The position numbers and the translations under genes are program-made. Of a stretch of DNA of 64,000 nucleotides, positions 52,948 through 62,257 are shown piece by piece. The DNA is from Lachnospiraceae bacterium (lineage in GTDB: Bacteria > Bacillota > Clostridia > Lachnospirales > Lachnospiraceae). The stretch's first letter is position 1. Every line of letters begins with the position of its first letter. Below the pieces are notes generated by a model. The model saw nothing but the letters and a program-made list of their open reading frames with translations. It was not told the DNA's origin and did not search any database. The DNA lies in assembly GCA_017520425.1 (NCBI GenBank), contig JAFXFO010000017.1:1-64000 (forward strand). Direction: 5' to 3'.

Positions 52948-53979
52948 ATGAACAAAATGCGTTTAACCCGCGATAAAAAGTGGTTTTTTCAATTCTTCCC
53001 ATATCACCAGATGTATATGGATAATGAGCTGGTAAAGGGCTGGGTATCCATTAATTATCTGACGGACGGCGAGACAAGGTATTGGGAGTATGAAAAGTCC
53101 GGTAAAGTGCCGGTCTGCGGAAAAGGCATGCTTTGGCTGACCATTATTCCGGATGACCGGTCCAGGTGTATCGGAACATACATCCTGCCCAACCGTCGTG
53201 TCAGCGCGTGGTATATCGACGTGATCGAGGAAGTAGGTATAGATGAGGACGGTATGGTATATTATCTGGACAAGTATTTGGACGTAATTCTTACCCCTCA
53301 GGGGGATGTATGTGTTCAGGATAGGGACGAGCTGGAGGCTGCCTATGAAAGCGGCGAGCTGAGTACTGCCCAGTACGAAGCTGCCCTTCGGGAGGGAGAG
53401 CTTATCTTGGAGGAACTGGCAAGTGATATTGAGAAAACAGAGGAGTTTTGTATCAAGGTGCTGGAAAAGGCAGAGGAAATGATAGCTGAGGACCGCTTTA
53501 CCATTTTTCTGGATATTGATGGTGTGCTGGATGTATTTGATTCCGGTCTGGAACTTCAGCAGCTGATTCCGGAGGCAGTACAGGATTTGAAGGTGCTGGC
53601 GGAACGTACCATGGCAGATGTGGTGGTGGTTTCCGATTGGCGCTACGGAGCATCACCTTTCCGTGAAAAGGCGAAAGAAAAGGGGCTTAACGGACATATC
53701 AGACATTGGGACTATCTGGTGGAGACCTTTGAGGAAGCCGGTATCCCTATTAAAGATGTAACGCCTTGGGAGGATGGTTTAACCTGCCGAACCGAAGAAA
53801 TCAAGAAGTATCTGGCAGACCACCCCTACATCAAACGTTACGTAATACTGGATGATTGCTTTAGTGACCGCTATGAAAGCGACAAGGAGGTGCAAAGTCA
53901 TCTGGTGTTTGTGGATGCGCTGAAGGGCCTGCAGAGAGAGGATTGTGTGGCGGCTTGTGAGATTATGAATCGGCAGTGA
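52948..53979 (+). CDS. DUF402-HAD fusion protein
   Basis: Protein of 343 residues with two domains. Residues 25-170 match DUF402 (FAU-1/Ntdp-like): SAWYIDVIEEVGIDEDGMVYYLDKYLDVILTPQGDV (in part 92-127) and the DRDELEAAYESGELSTAQYE helix block. Residues 180-343 are a HAD-like phosphatase domain with FLDIDGVLDVFDSG (motif 1), VVVSDWRYG (motif 2) and VILDDCFSDRYES (motif 4 acids), resembling the HAD domain of Swiss-Army-Knife RNA repair proteins. DUF402 relatives hydrolyse nucleotides. GGCGGAGG precedes the ATG. A joint nucleotide or RNA phosphatase role is inference. Confidence 0.82.
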   Translation: MNKMRLTRDKKWFFQFFPYHQMYMDNELVKGWVSINYLTDGETRYWEYEKSGKVPVCGKGMLWLTIIPDDRSRCIGTYILPNRRVSAWYIDVIEEVGIDEDGMVYYLDKYLDVILTPQGDVCVQDRDELEAAYESGELSTAQYEAALREGELILEELASDIEKTEEFCIKVLEKAEEMIAEDRFTIFLDIDGVLDVFDSGLELQQLIPEAVQDLKVLAERTMADVVVVSDWRYGASPFREKAKEKGLNGHIRHWDYLVETFEEAGIPIKDVTPWEDGLTCRTEEIKKYLADHPYIKRYVILDDCFSDRYESDKEVQSHLVFVDALKGLQREDCVAACEIMNRQ

Positions 53980-53987
53980 AAAATTTC

Positions 53988-54016
53988 TTGACAACTCACA
54001 AAACATCCTTTATACT
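53988..54016 (+). promoter_or_regulatory. glyS promoter
   Basis: TTGACA (53988-53993), 17-base spacer, TATACT (54011-54016). It starts the T-box leader transcript. Confidence 0.85.
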
Positions 54017-54024
54017 CAACCATA

Positions 54025-54316
54025 ATTTAACACCACATAAATGCAGGGAAGAGAAGGAGTACATGTGACTTTGATTACAGAGAGAGGGTGGTTGGTGCGA
54101 ACCCTTATGAGAATAGCATGGAAGGCGTCTCAGAGCAGCGGAGTGAAGTTAAGTAGCGTCCGACGGATATTCCACCGTTACAGGGAAAAGGTATAAGGTC
54201 AGCCCATCTGGCCCGTACCGGAAAGTGCAGATTCGTAATCTGAAATTAGGTGGAACCGCGGAAAAATATTCGCCCTAAGTATATCATTAGATGTACTTAG
54301 GGTGATTTTATTTTTT
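54025..54316 (+). ncRNA. T-box leader of glyS
   Basis: A leader of about 290 bases with the T-box motif AGGTGGAACCGCG at 54248-54260, which pairs with the uncharged tRNA acceptor end, and a terminator CGCCCTAAGTA.../...TACTTAGGGTG (54271-54304) with a T run to 54316. Uncharged tRNA-Gly should favour antitermination and glyS expression. The long stem I region covers about 54030-54200; I did not fix the specifier codon. Confidence 0.9.
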
Positions 54317-54339
54317 AGGAAAGATTGGAGGACAAAAAC

Positions 54340-55710
54340 ATGGAAAGAAAAACTTTTACAATGGAGGAGCTGGTGGCGTATTGCAGCCAGTACGGATTTA
54401 TTTATCAGGGAAGCGAGATTTACGGTGGCCTGGCCAATACCTGGGACTATGGCCCTTTGGGTACCAGACTGAAAAATCAGATTAAGGATGCCTGGCGTTA
54501 CTTTTTCATCCAGATGAGGGAAAACAGCTACGAGGTGGATGCGGATATCCTGATGAACCCCAAGGTGTGGGAGGCCAGCGGTCATTTGGCAGGCTTTACA
54601 GACCCTCTTTTGGACTGTAAGGAGTGTAAGACCAGACACCGTGCCGACAATTTAATTAATGAATATGACAGCAGTGTCAATGCGGATGCTTTGACACAGG
54701 AGGAAATGCTGGACTTTATCCGTAGCAAACAGGTGCCCTGTCCGGTATGCGGCAAGTCTAATTTTACGGATATCCGTCAGTTTAATCTGATGTTTGAGAC
54801 CAAGAGAGGTGTGACCAGTGACAATGCGGGAACCATTTACCTGCGTCCGGAAAATGCCCAGGGTGAGTATGTGAATTATCTGAACGTGCTTCGTTCCATG
54901 CGTGCCAAGCTGCCCTTCAGTATCGGTCAAATCGGTAAAGCCTTCCGTAACGAGATCACTCCCAAGAACTTTACCTTCCGTACCATCGAGTTTGAGCAGA
55001 TGGAGTACCAGACCTTCTGTAAGGAGGGCACGGACAATGATTTGTATGAGTATTTTAAGGCATACGGTAAGGAATTCTTTGAGTATTTAGGCCTGCCTGC
55101 AGAAAAGCTGCGTTTCCACGACCATGAGAAGCTGGCCCATTATGCTAAGGCGGCTTGCGATATCGAGTATCTTTTCCCCTTCGGCTGGGGTGAAATCAAC
55201 GGTACCCACAACCGTACGGACTTTGACTTAAGCCGCCATCAGGAATACTCCGGCAAGTCCATGGAGTACTTCGACGAAAGTACCAAAGAAAAGTATATCC
55301 CCTATGTCATCGAATCCACCTATGGTGTGGACCGTATCGTGTTGGCCATTCTTTTTGAAGGCTTGTGCGAGGAGAAGTTGGGAGAAGGAGACAGCCGAAT
55401 CGTGTTCAAGGTGAAGCCGGCGCTGGCACCCGTTAAGGTGAATATACTTCCCCTGATCAAGAAGCGCCACGCAGAGGAAGCCAAGAAGCTGTATAAGGAT
55501 CTGAGCCGCTACTTTATGGTACAGTATGATGAGTCCGGAAGTATCGGAAAGCGCTACCGCAGAGGTGACGCCATTGGTATACCCTTTGCTGTTACCATTG
55601 ATGACAATACTTTGGAAAACGGCACCGTAACCGTACGTGACAGAGACAGCATGGAGCAGAAAGAGATTGCCTTAACAGATTTAGTACACTATCTGCACGA
55701 TAACCTGTAG
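54340..55710 (+). CDS. glyS: Glycyl-tRNA synthetase, dimeric type
   Basis: Charges tRNA-Gly with glycine. The 456-residue protein is the single-chain alpha2 type (class II), recognised by YQGSEIYGGLANTWDYGPLG, motif 2 FRNEITPKNFTFRTIEFEQME (seen in part) and motif 3 GVDRIVLAILFE, plus a C-terminal anticodon-binding domain (VKVNILPLIKKRHAEEAKKL). The zinc-site-like cysteines in CKECKTRHRADN and CPVCGKS lie near 87-142. The start is ATG 54340 after TTGGAGGAC. The T-box upstream confirms the specificity. The stop is only 18 bases from the convergent GT8-PlsC gene, without a visible terminator. Confidence 0.97.
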   Translation: MERKTFTMEELVAYCSQYGFIYQGSEIYGGLANTWDYGPLGTRLKNQIKDAWRYFFIQMRENSYEVDADILMNPKVWEASGHLAGFTDPLLDCKECKTRHRADNLINEYDSSVNADALTQEEMLDFIRSKQVPCPVCGKSNFTDIRQFNLMFETKRGVTSDNAGTIYLRPENAQGEYVNYLNVLRSMRAKLPFSIGQIGKAFRNEITPKNFTFRTIEFEQMEYQTFCKEGTDNDLYEYFKAYGKEFFEYLGLPAEKLRFHDHEKLAHYAKAACDIEYLFPFGWGEINGTHNRTDFDLSRHQEYSGKSMEYFDESTKEKYIPYVIESTYGVDRIVLAILFEGLCEEKLGEGDSRIVFKVKPALAPVKVNILPLIKKRHAEEAKKLYKDLSRYFMVQYDESGSIGKRYRRGDAIGIPFAVTIDDNTLENGTVTVRDRDSMEQKEIALTDLVHYLHDNL

Positions 55711-55728
55711 CGACCTCCTGAATGAAAA

Positions 55729-57501
55729 CTATATGACCTGCTCGGCATATTGCAAAGGAATACCGTAGGTTTTTTCGTAAATATCCTTCCAAATCTGAAA
55801 GTTCTGCTCCATCATGTTGCGAATGTTTTCGGCCTTGGATTTGCCCTCTTCGGGATAAATGGGCGGAGCCACATGGATGGTGTATTCCTGTACAAAGAAG
55901 CCGTCATCATCCACCACATCACTGTCCTCCATAGTGATAAAGCAGGGCAGTACCGGCACATTATTTCGTACCGCAAAGGTGAAACCACCTTTTTTCAGGG
56001 GCTTGGGCTTTTTATAGTTCCACCACATGCTTTGTTCCGGATAGATTAACATGAAATGTCCGTCCTGCAGTACCTGATCCACGGAAGTCATAAACTTCTT
56101 CATAGTTTCCTTGTTGGAGCTTAAGGGGAAGGTATTGCAGTTACGCATGAGGATGCCGTAAAAGCCCGGAAAACTGGTATAATTGCCCTCCCGGATGATT
56201 CTGTAAAAGTTACGGTGCTTCTGCCCGGAAGCCTCATAAGCCAGCTGCATGGCGAAGCTATCCATGGCATTGAAATGATTACAGGTGATAATGGCACCTG
56301 AGGTAAGACCGGCATAATGTTCAATGCCTTTGATTTCCTTGATGATAAGCTTGCGGTCACTGATTAAACCATTCACATATTTCCGGGCGATAGCATAGGC
56401 AAATTTGCTTTTGATTTTACTGCGGATTTTTTTGCGCAGGTAATCAATATTCTCCGGCAGCAGCTCTTTGGTGGGAGGATCTTCTTCCACATCCTCATCA
56501 AAGCGGCCTTCCCGCTCCAGCTTGGCGATTTTATCCATAATCATCAAGCGGTCTTTGGATTTATGGGTACCATTCTGTTTCAGCTTCAGATAATTGTTTT
56601 CCTTATGAATCTCGTAAAGCGCCGTTTGCATCAGCCGTTCACAGCATAAGCTGTCTTTCCTGCGCTCTTCGTCAGTATAATTCTCCAGCACTTGGCGGAT
56701 TTCTTCGTACACAAAGGTTTCCTTTGCATATTTCCAGAAATACTCTCCAAAGCGGCAGTCCTCATAATGCCAGGGCTTGGAGACCATGATATAATGCAGG
56801 ACCTTAAAGGTATCCTCTGAGTAAGGGATTTCACCGAATACTTCCATGTTCCACTGCTGTTCCAGCCAAAGGACCTTATCCTTGCACAAAAGATTCAGAT
56901 AGTCCTCATCCTGGGTTACCACGAAGGTATACTCATCCAGAAGTGCCACAAATTGGTCCAAAATATGGTTTTCCCGGAAGGCTTTGCAGTTAATCAGCAG
57001 GAGACCGGCGTTAAAGTATTGGTTTCTATTAATTCCAAGCACCTGTTCCGTGTAGTCTCCGTACACGGGGGTCTGTACCATCACCTGCTCATGAGCTGCA
57101 CCCACATAGCAGTCTTTCAAATCTTTATGGTACAGCTCTGCCATATCCCAAAGCACGATGGTATCGCTGTCGATATAAACAGCCTTATCATATTCCGGAA
57201 ACATTTCAGCGATGAACATGCGGTAATAAGTGGTCTTGGAATAATAGTCCCTAATGGGTAAGTGGTCACTTACAGTGTCCAGATAGGTTTTTACATCCAC
57301 AAAATCAATTTGAAAATGTGCTTCGCACATGGTTTTTATCCGGTCCTGTATCTTAGGTTCAATATCTGTATGTAAAATATAGGCCTTGTACCGATATTCC
57401 TTGGAAGCATTGGCTATGACTGACTTCAAGGATACGATTGTATATTTTACAAAAGCATTGTCGCACGCCCAGAAAATAGGTATTACTTCTTCCGTTCTCA
57501 T
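55729..57501 (-). CDS. GT8 glycosyltransferase-PlsC acyltransferase fusion
   Basis: Protein of 590 residues joining two enzymes. Residues 1-270 are a GT8 glycosyltransferase with the DxD motif in YIDSDT (111-113) and QYFNAGLLLIN. A charged helical linker (270-375) follows. Residues 385-590 are a PlsC-type acyltransferase: HX4D in NHFNAMD (His409, Asp414), YPEQSMWW (487-494) in place of the usual PEGTR block, and VLPCFITM. No membrane span is visible. It overlaps the upstream GT8 gene by 4 bases (ATGA). A plausible job is making or modifying a glycolipid or acylated polymer at the membrane. Confidence 0.9.
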   Translation of the reverse strand: MRTEEVIPIFWACDNAFVKYTIVSLKSVIANASKEYRYKAYILHTDIEPKIQDRIKTMCEAHFQIDFVDVKTYLDTVSDHLPIRDYYSKTTYYRMFIAEMFPEYDKAVYIDSDTIVLWDMAELYHKDLKDCYVGAAHEQVMVQTPVYGDYTEQVLGINRNQYFNAGLLLINCKAFRENHILDQFVALLDEYTFVVTQDEDYLNLLCKDKVLWLEQQWNMEVFGEIPYSEDTFKVLHYIMVSKPWHYEDCRFGEYFWKYAKETFVYEEIRQVLENYTDEERRKDSLCCERLMQTALYEIHKENNYLKLKQNGTHKSKDRLMIMDKIAKLEREGRFDEDVEEDPPTKELLPENIDYLRKKIRSKIKSKFAYAIARKYVNGLISDRKLIIKEIKGIEHYAGLTSGAIITCNHFNAMDSFAMQLAYEASGQKHRNFYRIIREGNYTSFPGFYGILMRNCNTFPLSSNKETMKKFMTSVDQVLQDGHFMLIYPEQSMWWNYKKPKPLKKGGFTFAVRNNVPVLPCFITMEDSDVVDDDGFFVQEYTIHVAPPIYPEEGKSKAENIRNMMEQNFQIWKDIYEKTYGIPLQYAEQVI

Positions 57502-58346
57502 TCTCGCTTTCCCTCCATCATTTCCTCATCAAATTTCTTTCGTAAGTAAATATATTCAAATAAAATATCATCAAATTCATAATAACCGAATACCTTATGT
57601 ACTTTTCCCACCATCCATTGTTTGATATTGTCCGTATGGGGGTAGGGAAGGTAAAATAATCGTTTGGAAAAATGTCTCACCACTGTATGCTTATGCAGGA
57701 ATTTCTGGTCATTAAACTTCTGGGGCAACATTTTTTTGCGGGTGGTTGAGCGGTAAATGGCACTTTGGTCCGCAAATACCAGCTTCTTACATTTGATTAA
57801 TTCTCTTGCCTTTTGCAGAAGCCCGGTCTGTTTCATTTCTGCCAGATTAAACAGAAGCACACCGGCATTGATATAGTTAGGATGCAGCAGATACTTGCCG
57901 TAGTGGTCCCTGGCAGCTGCATATTCATAGCCCTCGATGTCTATGTCATAAAGTAAATGTATATCACGGTTAAACAGTAAGTCCACATCCAAATACAACA
58001 GCTTATCCGGCATGCCCGGCACCAAATCTGCGAACAAACGAAGCAGAGTGTAGGGGGAGCAATAAGCCATTTCGTTGGGACAGTGTGCAAATTCCTGTTC
58101 ATAAATCTCTGATACATCCACCCGAATCACTCTGTTTTCCGGGTGGTAAGCCTTGGCAATCTGCTCCAGGAAAGCCACTTCCTGTTCGCTGATGGCCGTA
58201 TATTCCGGCTTAATGCGGGTGATATCCATGGTGTATATGTAAAAGCAAAAGGGCTCACTGCAGTCACTTCGCTTGAAAATAGAAAGCATGCAGGTTATCA
58301 TACCGTCCAGCACTTTACTGTTGCCGGAAAATAAAATGTTAATCAT
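57498..58346 (-). CDS. GT8 glycosyltransferase
   Basis: Protein of 282 residues of the GT8 family: ILFSGNSKVLDGMITCMLSI start, DxD in YLDVDLLFN (near 119-121), YINAGVLLFNL (near 157) and the nearby HKHTVVRHFS. GT8 enzymes transfer galactose or glucose in lipid- and polysaccharide-linked glycans. The start is ATG 58346 after GGGGGAAAAGG, overlapping the previous gene by 8 bases; the stop overlaps the fusion gene by 4 bases. It is a second, stand-alone copy of the N-terminal half of the fusion. Confidence 0.9.
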   Translation of the reverse strand: MINILFSGNSKVLDGMITCMLSIFKRSDCSEPFCFYIYTMDITRIKPEYTAISEQEVAFLEQIAKAYHPENRVIRVDVSEIYEQEFAHCPNEMAYCSPYTLLRLFADLVPGMPDKLLYLDVDLLFNRDIHLLYDIDIEGYEYAAARDHYGKYLLHPNYINAGVLLFNLAEMKQTGLLQKARELIKCKKLVFADQSAIYRSTTRKKMLPQKFNDQKFLHKHTVVRHFSKRLFYLPYPHTDNIKQWMVGKVHKVFGYYEFDDILFEYIYLRKKFDEEMMEGKRE

Positions 58347-59121
58347 CCTTTTCCCCCTTTTTGATATACTTGATTTTCTCCACGGTGTTCAGTCGGGAAC
58401 GCTCTGTCATGGTGGCATATACCCGGTCACGAAGTTCTTTTCGCTGAACCGGACCTTTCAAAGCAGGATCCGGATAAAAGGGTCCGTCCACATAGGTTAC
58501 CAGCCGGGGAGTTTTGCGCCATTTACGCTTCTGATAGGTATTGGTAAAGCAAAACACAGGCACCTTTTGCTGTATGGGATAGCGCAACGAGGTATCCTTA
58601 AAGGGACGTATGCCGGTATAGTAGGGCCAGATATGTGCTTCCGGATAAATGGTAACGGCATGCTTTTGAAGGATACGGGTTTCCACTGCTTGCAAGAAAT
58701 TTTTAGTAGCCCCCGCATCATCCGGCAGGGGTAAGGCACCCAAGCTGGGAGTAATCCGCCCTAAGAAAGGCATGGATACATTATTGGGGTGCACAATCAC
58801 ATACGTATCCTTTGGTGTACTGATCATGGTAGGAATCAGGGCATCCGCCAGGAAATGGGTGTGATTGCCATACAGAAACCAACCGGTATTCTTAGCCTGT
58901 TTCACTGCACCTCTATTTACTATCCTATGTCCGAAATAAAGCTTTAAGTAAAGGTATGCCGGAGGTGTGGCAATGATACGGTACCAAAAGAAATGGGTAA
59001 ACTTTTTCCACGCTCCCGAATAAATATATTGATAGTTCTCATCAATCTTTTTCGGGGTTATAACAGCTGTGGAAAATTCATCATTCAGTTCGTCCTCATA
59101 ATAAATCACCTGTTGATCCAT
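58339..59121 (-). CDS. PlsC-like acyltransferase
   Basis: Protein of 260 residues with acyltransferase blocks: NHTHFLAD near 87-94 (the spacing differs from the canonical HX4D: HX3D or HX5D depending on which His), LGALPLPDD, and YPEAHIWPYY (near 160) in the place of PEGTR. A hydrophobic helix (about 44-62) suggests membrane association. It is the first gene of the operon PlsC-GT8-GT8/PlsC, with GGAG before the ATG. The family likely acylates glycerol-phosphate or a lipid-linked sugar. Confidence 0.85.
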   Translation of the reverse strand: MDQQVIYYEDELNDEFSTAVITPKKIDENYQYIYSGAWKKFTHFFWYRIIATPPAYLYLKLYFGHRIVNRGAVKQAKNTGWFLYGNHTHFLADALIPTMISTPKDTYVIVHPNNVSMPFLGRITPSLGALPLPDDAGATKNFLQAVETRILQKHAVTIYPEAHIWPYYTGIRPFKDTSLRYPIQQKVPVFCFTNTYQKRKWRKTPRLVTYVDGPFYPDPALKGPVQRKELRDRVYATMTERSRLNTVEKIKYIKKGEKDD

Positions 59122-59152
59122 GTATTCAAGCTCCTATCATCACAAACGTCAC

Positions 59153-59173
59153 ATGTAGTAATTATAACTACAT
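59153..59173. promoter_or_regulatory. Palindrome between divergent genes
   Basis: ATGTAGT (59153-59159), 7-base spacer, ACTACAT (59167-59173), 31 bases upstream of the minus-strand acyltransferase operon and 162 bases before ybjQ. It could be a regulator site for either; nothing ties it to a known protein. Confidence 0.4.
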
Positions 59174-59334
59174 ACAAAAGATATGTCAACTACTTGATGG
59201 AACATGCGTGAATTTGCACGATAACATGTCCTAATATGCACTTTTTTGACTTTAAATGTCGGGGGAGTTCTCATATACTAATATCAACAGATGAAGTTAC
59301 TGTTAACCAATTTTTTTATGAGGGGGACCAATAA

Positions 59335-59655
59335 ATGATTTGTACAACAACACCTTCGGTAGAAGGATATCGTATCGTAGAGTATAAAGGAATTGTTTTT
59401 GGAGAAGTGATTTCCGGTGTAAATGTAATCAAGGATTTTACCGCAGGATTATCCAATTTCTTCGGAGGACGCAGCAGTACTTATGAGGATGAACTGGTGA
59501 AGGCCAGAACACAGGCTATGCAGGAAATGGAGCAGAGAGCCGCAGCAATTGGTGCTAACGCTGTAGTGGGCGTGGACATAGATTATGAGGTTTTGGGGGC
59601 AGATAACGGAATGTTGATGGTTACCGCCAGCGGAACTGCAGTAGTAGTACAATAA
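59335..59655 (+). CDS. ybjQ: YbjQ-family (UPF0145) protein
   Basis: Small soluble protein of 106 residues of the YbjQ/UPF0145 family: [17 protein letters not shown] start and [23 protein letters not shown] in the middle, with the pentameric fold of that family. The function is unresolved; it is often called a heavy-metal-binding or stress protein. GAGGGGG precedes the ATG. The divergent strand carries the lipid operon, and a terminator follows. Confidence 0.92.
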   Translation: MICTTTPSVEGYRIVEYKGIVFGEVISGVNVIKDFTAGLSNFFGGRSSTYEDELVKARTQAMQEMEQRAAAIGANAVVGVDIDYEVLGADNGMLMVTASGTAVVVQ

Positions 59656-59698
59656 GGATTGGCTGAGCATTACAGGGGGGAGATAGTAGTGCAAAGCA

Positions 59699-59744
59699 AA
59701 AAAATACCGTCTATGACCTGGGGGGGACATAGACGGTATTTTAA
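59699..59744 (+). terminator. Bidirectional intrinsic terminator
   Basis: AAAATACCGTCTATG (59701-59715), loop of 12 bases, CATAGACGGTATTTT (59728-59742): a perfect 15-bp stem. It serves ybjQ and the convergent small membrane protein gene. Confidence 0.93.
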
Positions 59745-59752
59745 GTTGCTTC

Positions 59753-59992
59753 TTATTTCTTCTTGATAAATCTTACCACAGCGATTACTACGCAGGAACC
59801 AAGAACACCGCTGATAATAGCACCGATAATGTTGGTTGCGCCGAATCCGATTAATCCTAAAAGGAATCCGCCAACTACACCACCGATAACACCAAGGATT
59901 ACATTAAACAGTAAGCCGTAACCGGTCTTCATAATTTTGCCTGCTAACCATCCGCAGATACCGCCGATGATAAGAGAAATGATAATATTCAT
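59753..59992 (-). CDS. GlsB/YeaQ/YmgE-family membrane protein
   Basis: Very hydrophobic protein of 79 residues with three spans and the family repeats GGICGWLAGKIMKTGYG and LGVIGGVVGGFLLG. These transglycosylase-associated proteins are general-stress-linked; activity is unknown. AAAGGAGG precedes the ATG. It is a single-gene unit. Confidence 0.92.
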   Translation of the reverse strand: MNIIISLIIGGICGWLAGKIMKTGYGLLFNVILGVIGGVVGGFLLGLIGFGATNIIGAIISGVLGSCVVIAVVRFIKKK

Positions 59993-60077
59993 GATAATTT
60001 ACCTCCTTTTACATTGTGTATTTCACCTTTTATATTATCGACAAAATGTCAAATTACTTAAGGGCATTTGACAAATT

Positions 60078-62111
60078 TTACTTATTTAATCCCTTTGCTT
60101 TACTTAAGGTAATACCGTTTCCTGCTGTTCCCAGAGGAATTTCATGGTCCAAACCTACGAACTTGCCGTTTTCCTGCCAGAGGGCTTCCTTTACAAAGGC
60201 GTATTTTTCTTCATCCCAGGTTTTGAAATCATCCAGTACCAATCCGCCGGTATCACCGGAGTTGGCATTGAAGCACCAGAAGGTGTGGTGGAGATTATAA
60301 TTCTGGATGAGGGTGCGCACATGGGTCATCCAGGTCAGGTTGGGCTCTCGCATGAAGCCGCCCCATTCGCCGATGAGCAGGGGTGCAGTACCGTTTTCGT
60401 GAATGTAAAGCCAGTTGTCATGCCAGCAATCCTTATAAAGGGAGTCGTAATTGTAGCCGGCCTTGAACCAAGGCTGCTGGTAAACCGTAGGACCGTAATC
60501 GTGAGGAGAATATACCAGCTTGTCCTGATACTTACCCAAATCAATGGGGTAATCCGCCACACCACGCAAATTGCCGCCCCACCAGTTGAAATAGTAATCC
60601 TTGTCGTTGGTGGAATGGTAGTCACCGTTTGACTTGATATCAATAGGATAAATCTCCGTACCTTCCACCATAATCAATACATTGGGGTTCTTTTCCAGTA
60701 CCTTCAGAGCGGTTTGCTCTGCGATGTATTTCCAGTTGTTCTGATCCTTAGAGTCATTCCAGATAGCCTTGTCTTGTTCGTAAGGTTTACCATGGGGCTC
60801 GTTCTTTAAGTCATAAGCGATAATGGTATCGTCCTTAGCATAACGTTCCGCCATCCAAACCAGGGCTTCCTGGTATTTCTCGGTGGTAATGTTGCCGTTG
60901 TACCACAGATTGGCCATATGTCCCATGCTGTCTGTCTTTGCTGAGTGGATATCAATCATGACCTTCAGTCCGCATGCACGGAATTGGCCCAGGATATAGT
61001 CGAAAATCTCTAAGCTGTTCATACCCACCAGATAGTAATTGGTGGCATTGTTAAAGTTTGCGGTAGGGTATACACCGTTCTTCCACTGCAAAATCAGTTC
61101 TGCAGACATGGGGATACGAATCAGGTTAAAGCCATGGTCTGCGATGCTTTGGATGGAAGTATTTAAGTCGGAGTTCCAAAGTCCGTCGAAAATATTGGTG
61201 CCGGTATTGTAGCCGAACCAGTTTACGCCGGTAAGCCATACCTGCTTACCGTCCTTGTCCACGATTTTGTTGCCCTCTACATGAAGCCAGTCGTCGGTGG
61301 TGGGTGCAGGTACCTCCAGTGCGCCCGGGTTAGAAGCGGTTTGATTGCCGCCCTGACTCTGCTGTCCCTGCTGGTTACCGCCCTGATTCTGGGTCTGGGC
61401 AGTGGGAGCTTGAGTGGCTTTGAAATCTGCGGTAGCGCTGAAATCACCGGTCACGCCGGATACGATACAGCCCACTTCCTGAGTACCGTTTGCCGGTACA
61501 ATGGAACTGTAATCCACATTGGTTACGGTCAGGATACCATCCTTGATATCATAATTACCGCCCCATCCTTCCGTCAGGGTAGCGTTGCCCACGTTTATCT
61601 GCACGGTCCAGCCATTTACATCCTTTTGCATGGTATTGGCCAGGGTGATGGTCAACTGGTGGAATACAGGGTTTTGACCCCAGGAGTTAAAGGTGTCTAC
61701 GTAGACCAAGAGTTCGCCGTTTTCTTCCGCTTTCGGTGTTTCCGTAGAAGAGGGTTCCTCCGTAGCTTCGGGCTCGGAAGGGGTCTTTGTGGGAGTTTCC
61801 GTCACTTCCGGTTCAGAAGTCGCCTCGGTAGGAGCTTCGGTTATTTCTGTTTCCGGTGCCTTTGTGATTTCGGGAGCAGTATTTTCCTGAGGGGGTGCCT
61901 CAGTAGTTGCGCTTGTCTCCTGAGTGGGCGATTGGGCAGAAGTCCCGTTATCCCTAACCCCGGATGAGTCAGTGATGATTGCATCACCTGCGGTAGTGTC
62001 CTTGGATGATTTTTCACCGGCTGCCTTTCCCAAGAAGAACGCCAGCAAGAGTACCAATAACAGCAACACAACCACAAAAGAAATAATTAATATCCGTTTT
62101 TTATTTTTCAT
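60078..62111 (-). CDS. Membrane-anchored GH5 cellulase with CBM2-like module
   Basis: Protein of 677 residues: N-terminal signal anchor (about 8-28), S/T/P/E-rich linker (35-130), CBM2-like module (about 132-232, with the VFHQLTITLANTMQKDVNGW segment), Gln/Gly-rich linker (235-262) and GH5 catalytic domain (275-675). Acid/base Glu438 is in DLKNEPHG and nucleophile Glu582 in LIGEWGG; NLIRIPMS and IDIHSA are further GH5 marks. It should cleave beta-1,4-glucans outside the cell. Because the anchor has no cleavage-site-like end, it may stay on the membrane. GGAGG precedes the ATG. Confidence 0.93.
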   Translation of the reverse strand: MKNKKRILIISFVVVLLLLVLLLAFFLGKAAGEKSSKDTTAGDAIITDSSGVRDNGTSAQSPTQETSATTEAPPQENTAPEITKAPETEITEAPTEATSEPEVTETPTKTPSEPEATEEPSSTETPKAEENGELLVYVDTFNSWGQNPVFHQLTITLANTMQKDVNGWTVQINVGNATLTEGWGGNYDIKDGILTVTNVDYSSIVPANGTQEVGCIVSGVTGDFSATADFKATQAPTAQTQNQGGNQQGQQSQGGNQTASNPGALEVPAPTTDDWLHVEGNKIVDKDGKQVWLTGVNWFGYNTGTNIFDGLWNSDLNTSIQSIADHGFNLIRIPMSAELILQWKNGVYPTANFNNATNYYLVGMNSLEIFDYILGQFRACGLKVMIDIHSAKTDSMGHMANLWYNGNITTEKYQEALVWMAERYAKDDTIIAYDLKNEPHGKPYEQDKAIWNDSKDQNNWKYIAEQTALKVLEKNPNVLIMVEGTEIYPIDIKSNGDYHSTNDKDYYFNWWGGNLRGVADYPIDLGKYQDKLVYSPHDYGPTVYQQPWFKAGYNYDSLYKDCWHDNWLYIHENGTAPLLIGEWGGFMREPNLTWMTHVRTLIQNYNLHHTFWCFNANSGDTGGLVLDDFKTWDEEKYAFVKEALWQENGKFVGLDHEIPLGTAGNGITLSKAKGLNK

Positions 62112-62257
62112 GTTACGATTGTTACCTCCGTTTGTAATTATATAGAGTGTACCACAAAAGTTTATGTAAATACTAGTCGGATTTTTAGAGAAAATGTGAT
62201 ATAATGGAAAAGTGGGGCTTAAGGCTTCTATGGAATAATGGAAAGAGAGATACCAAG

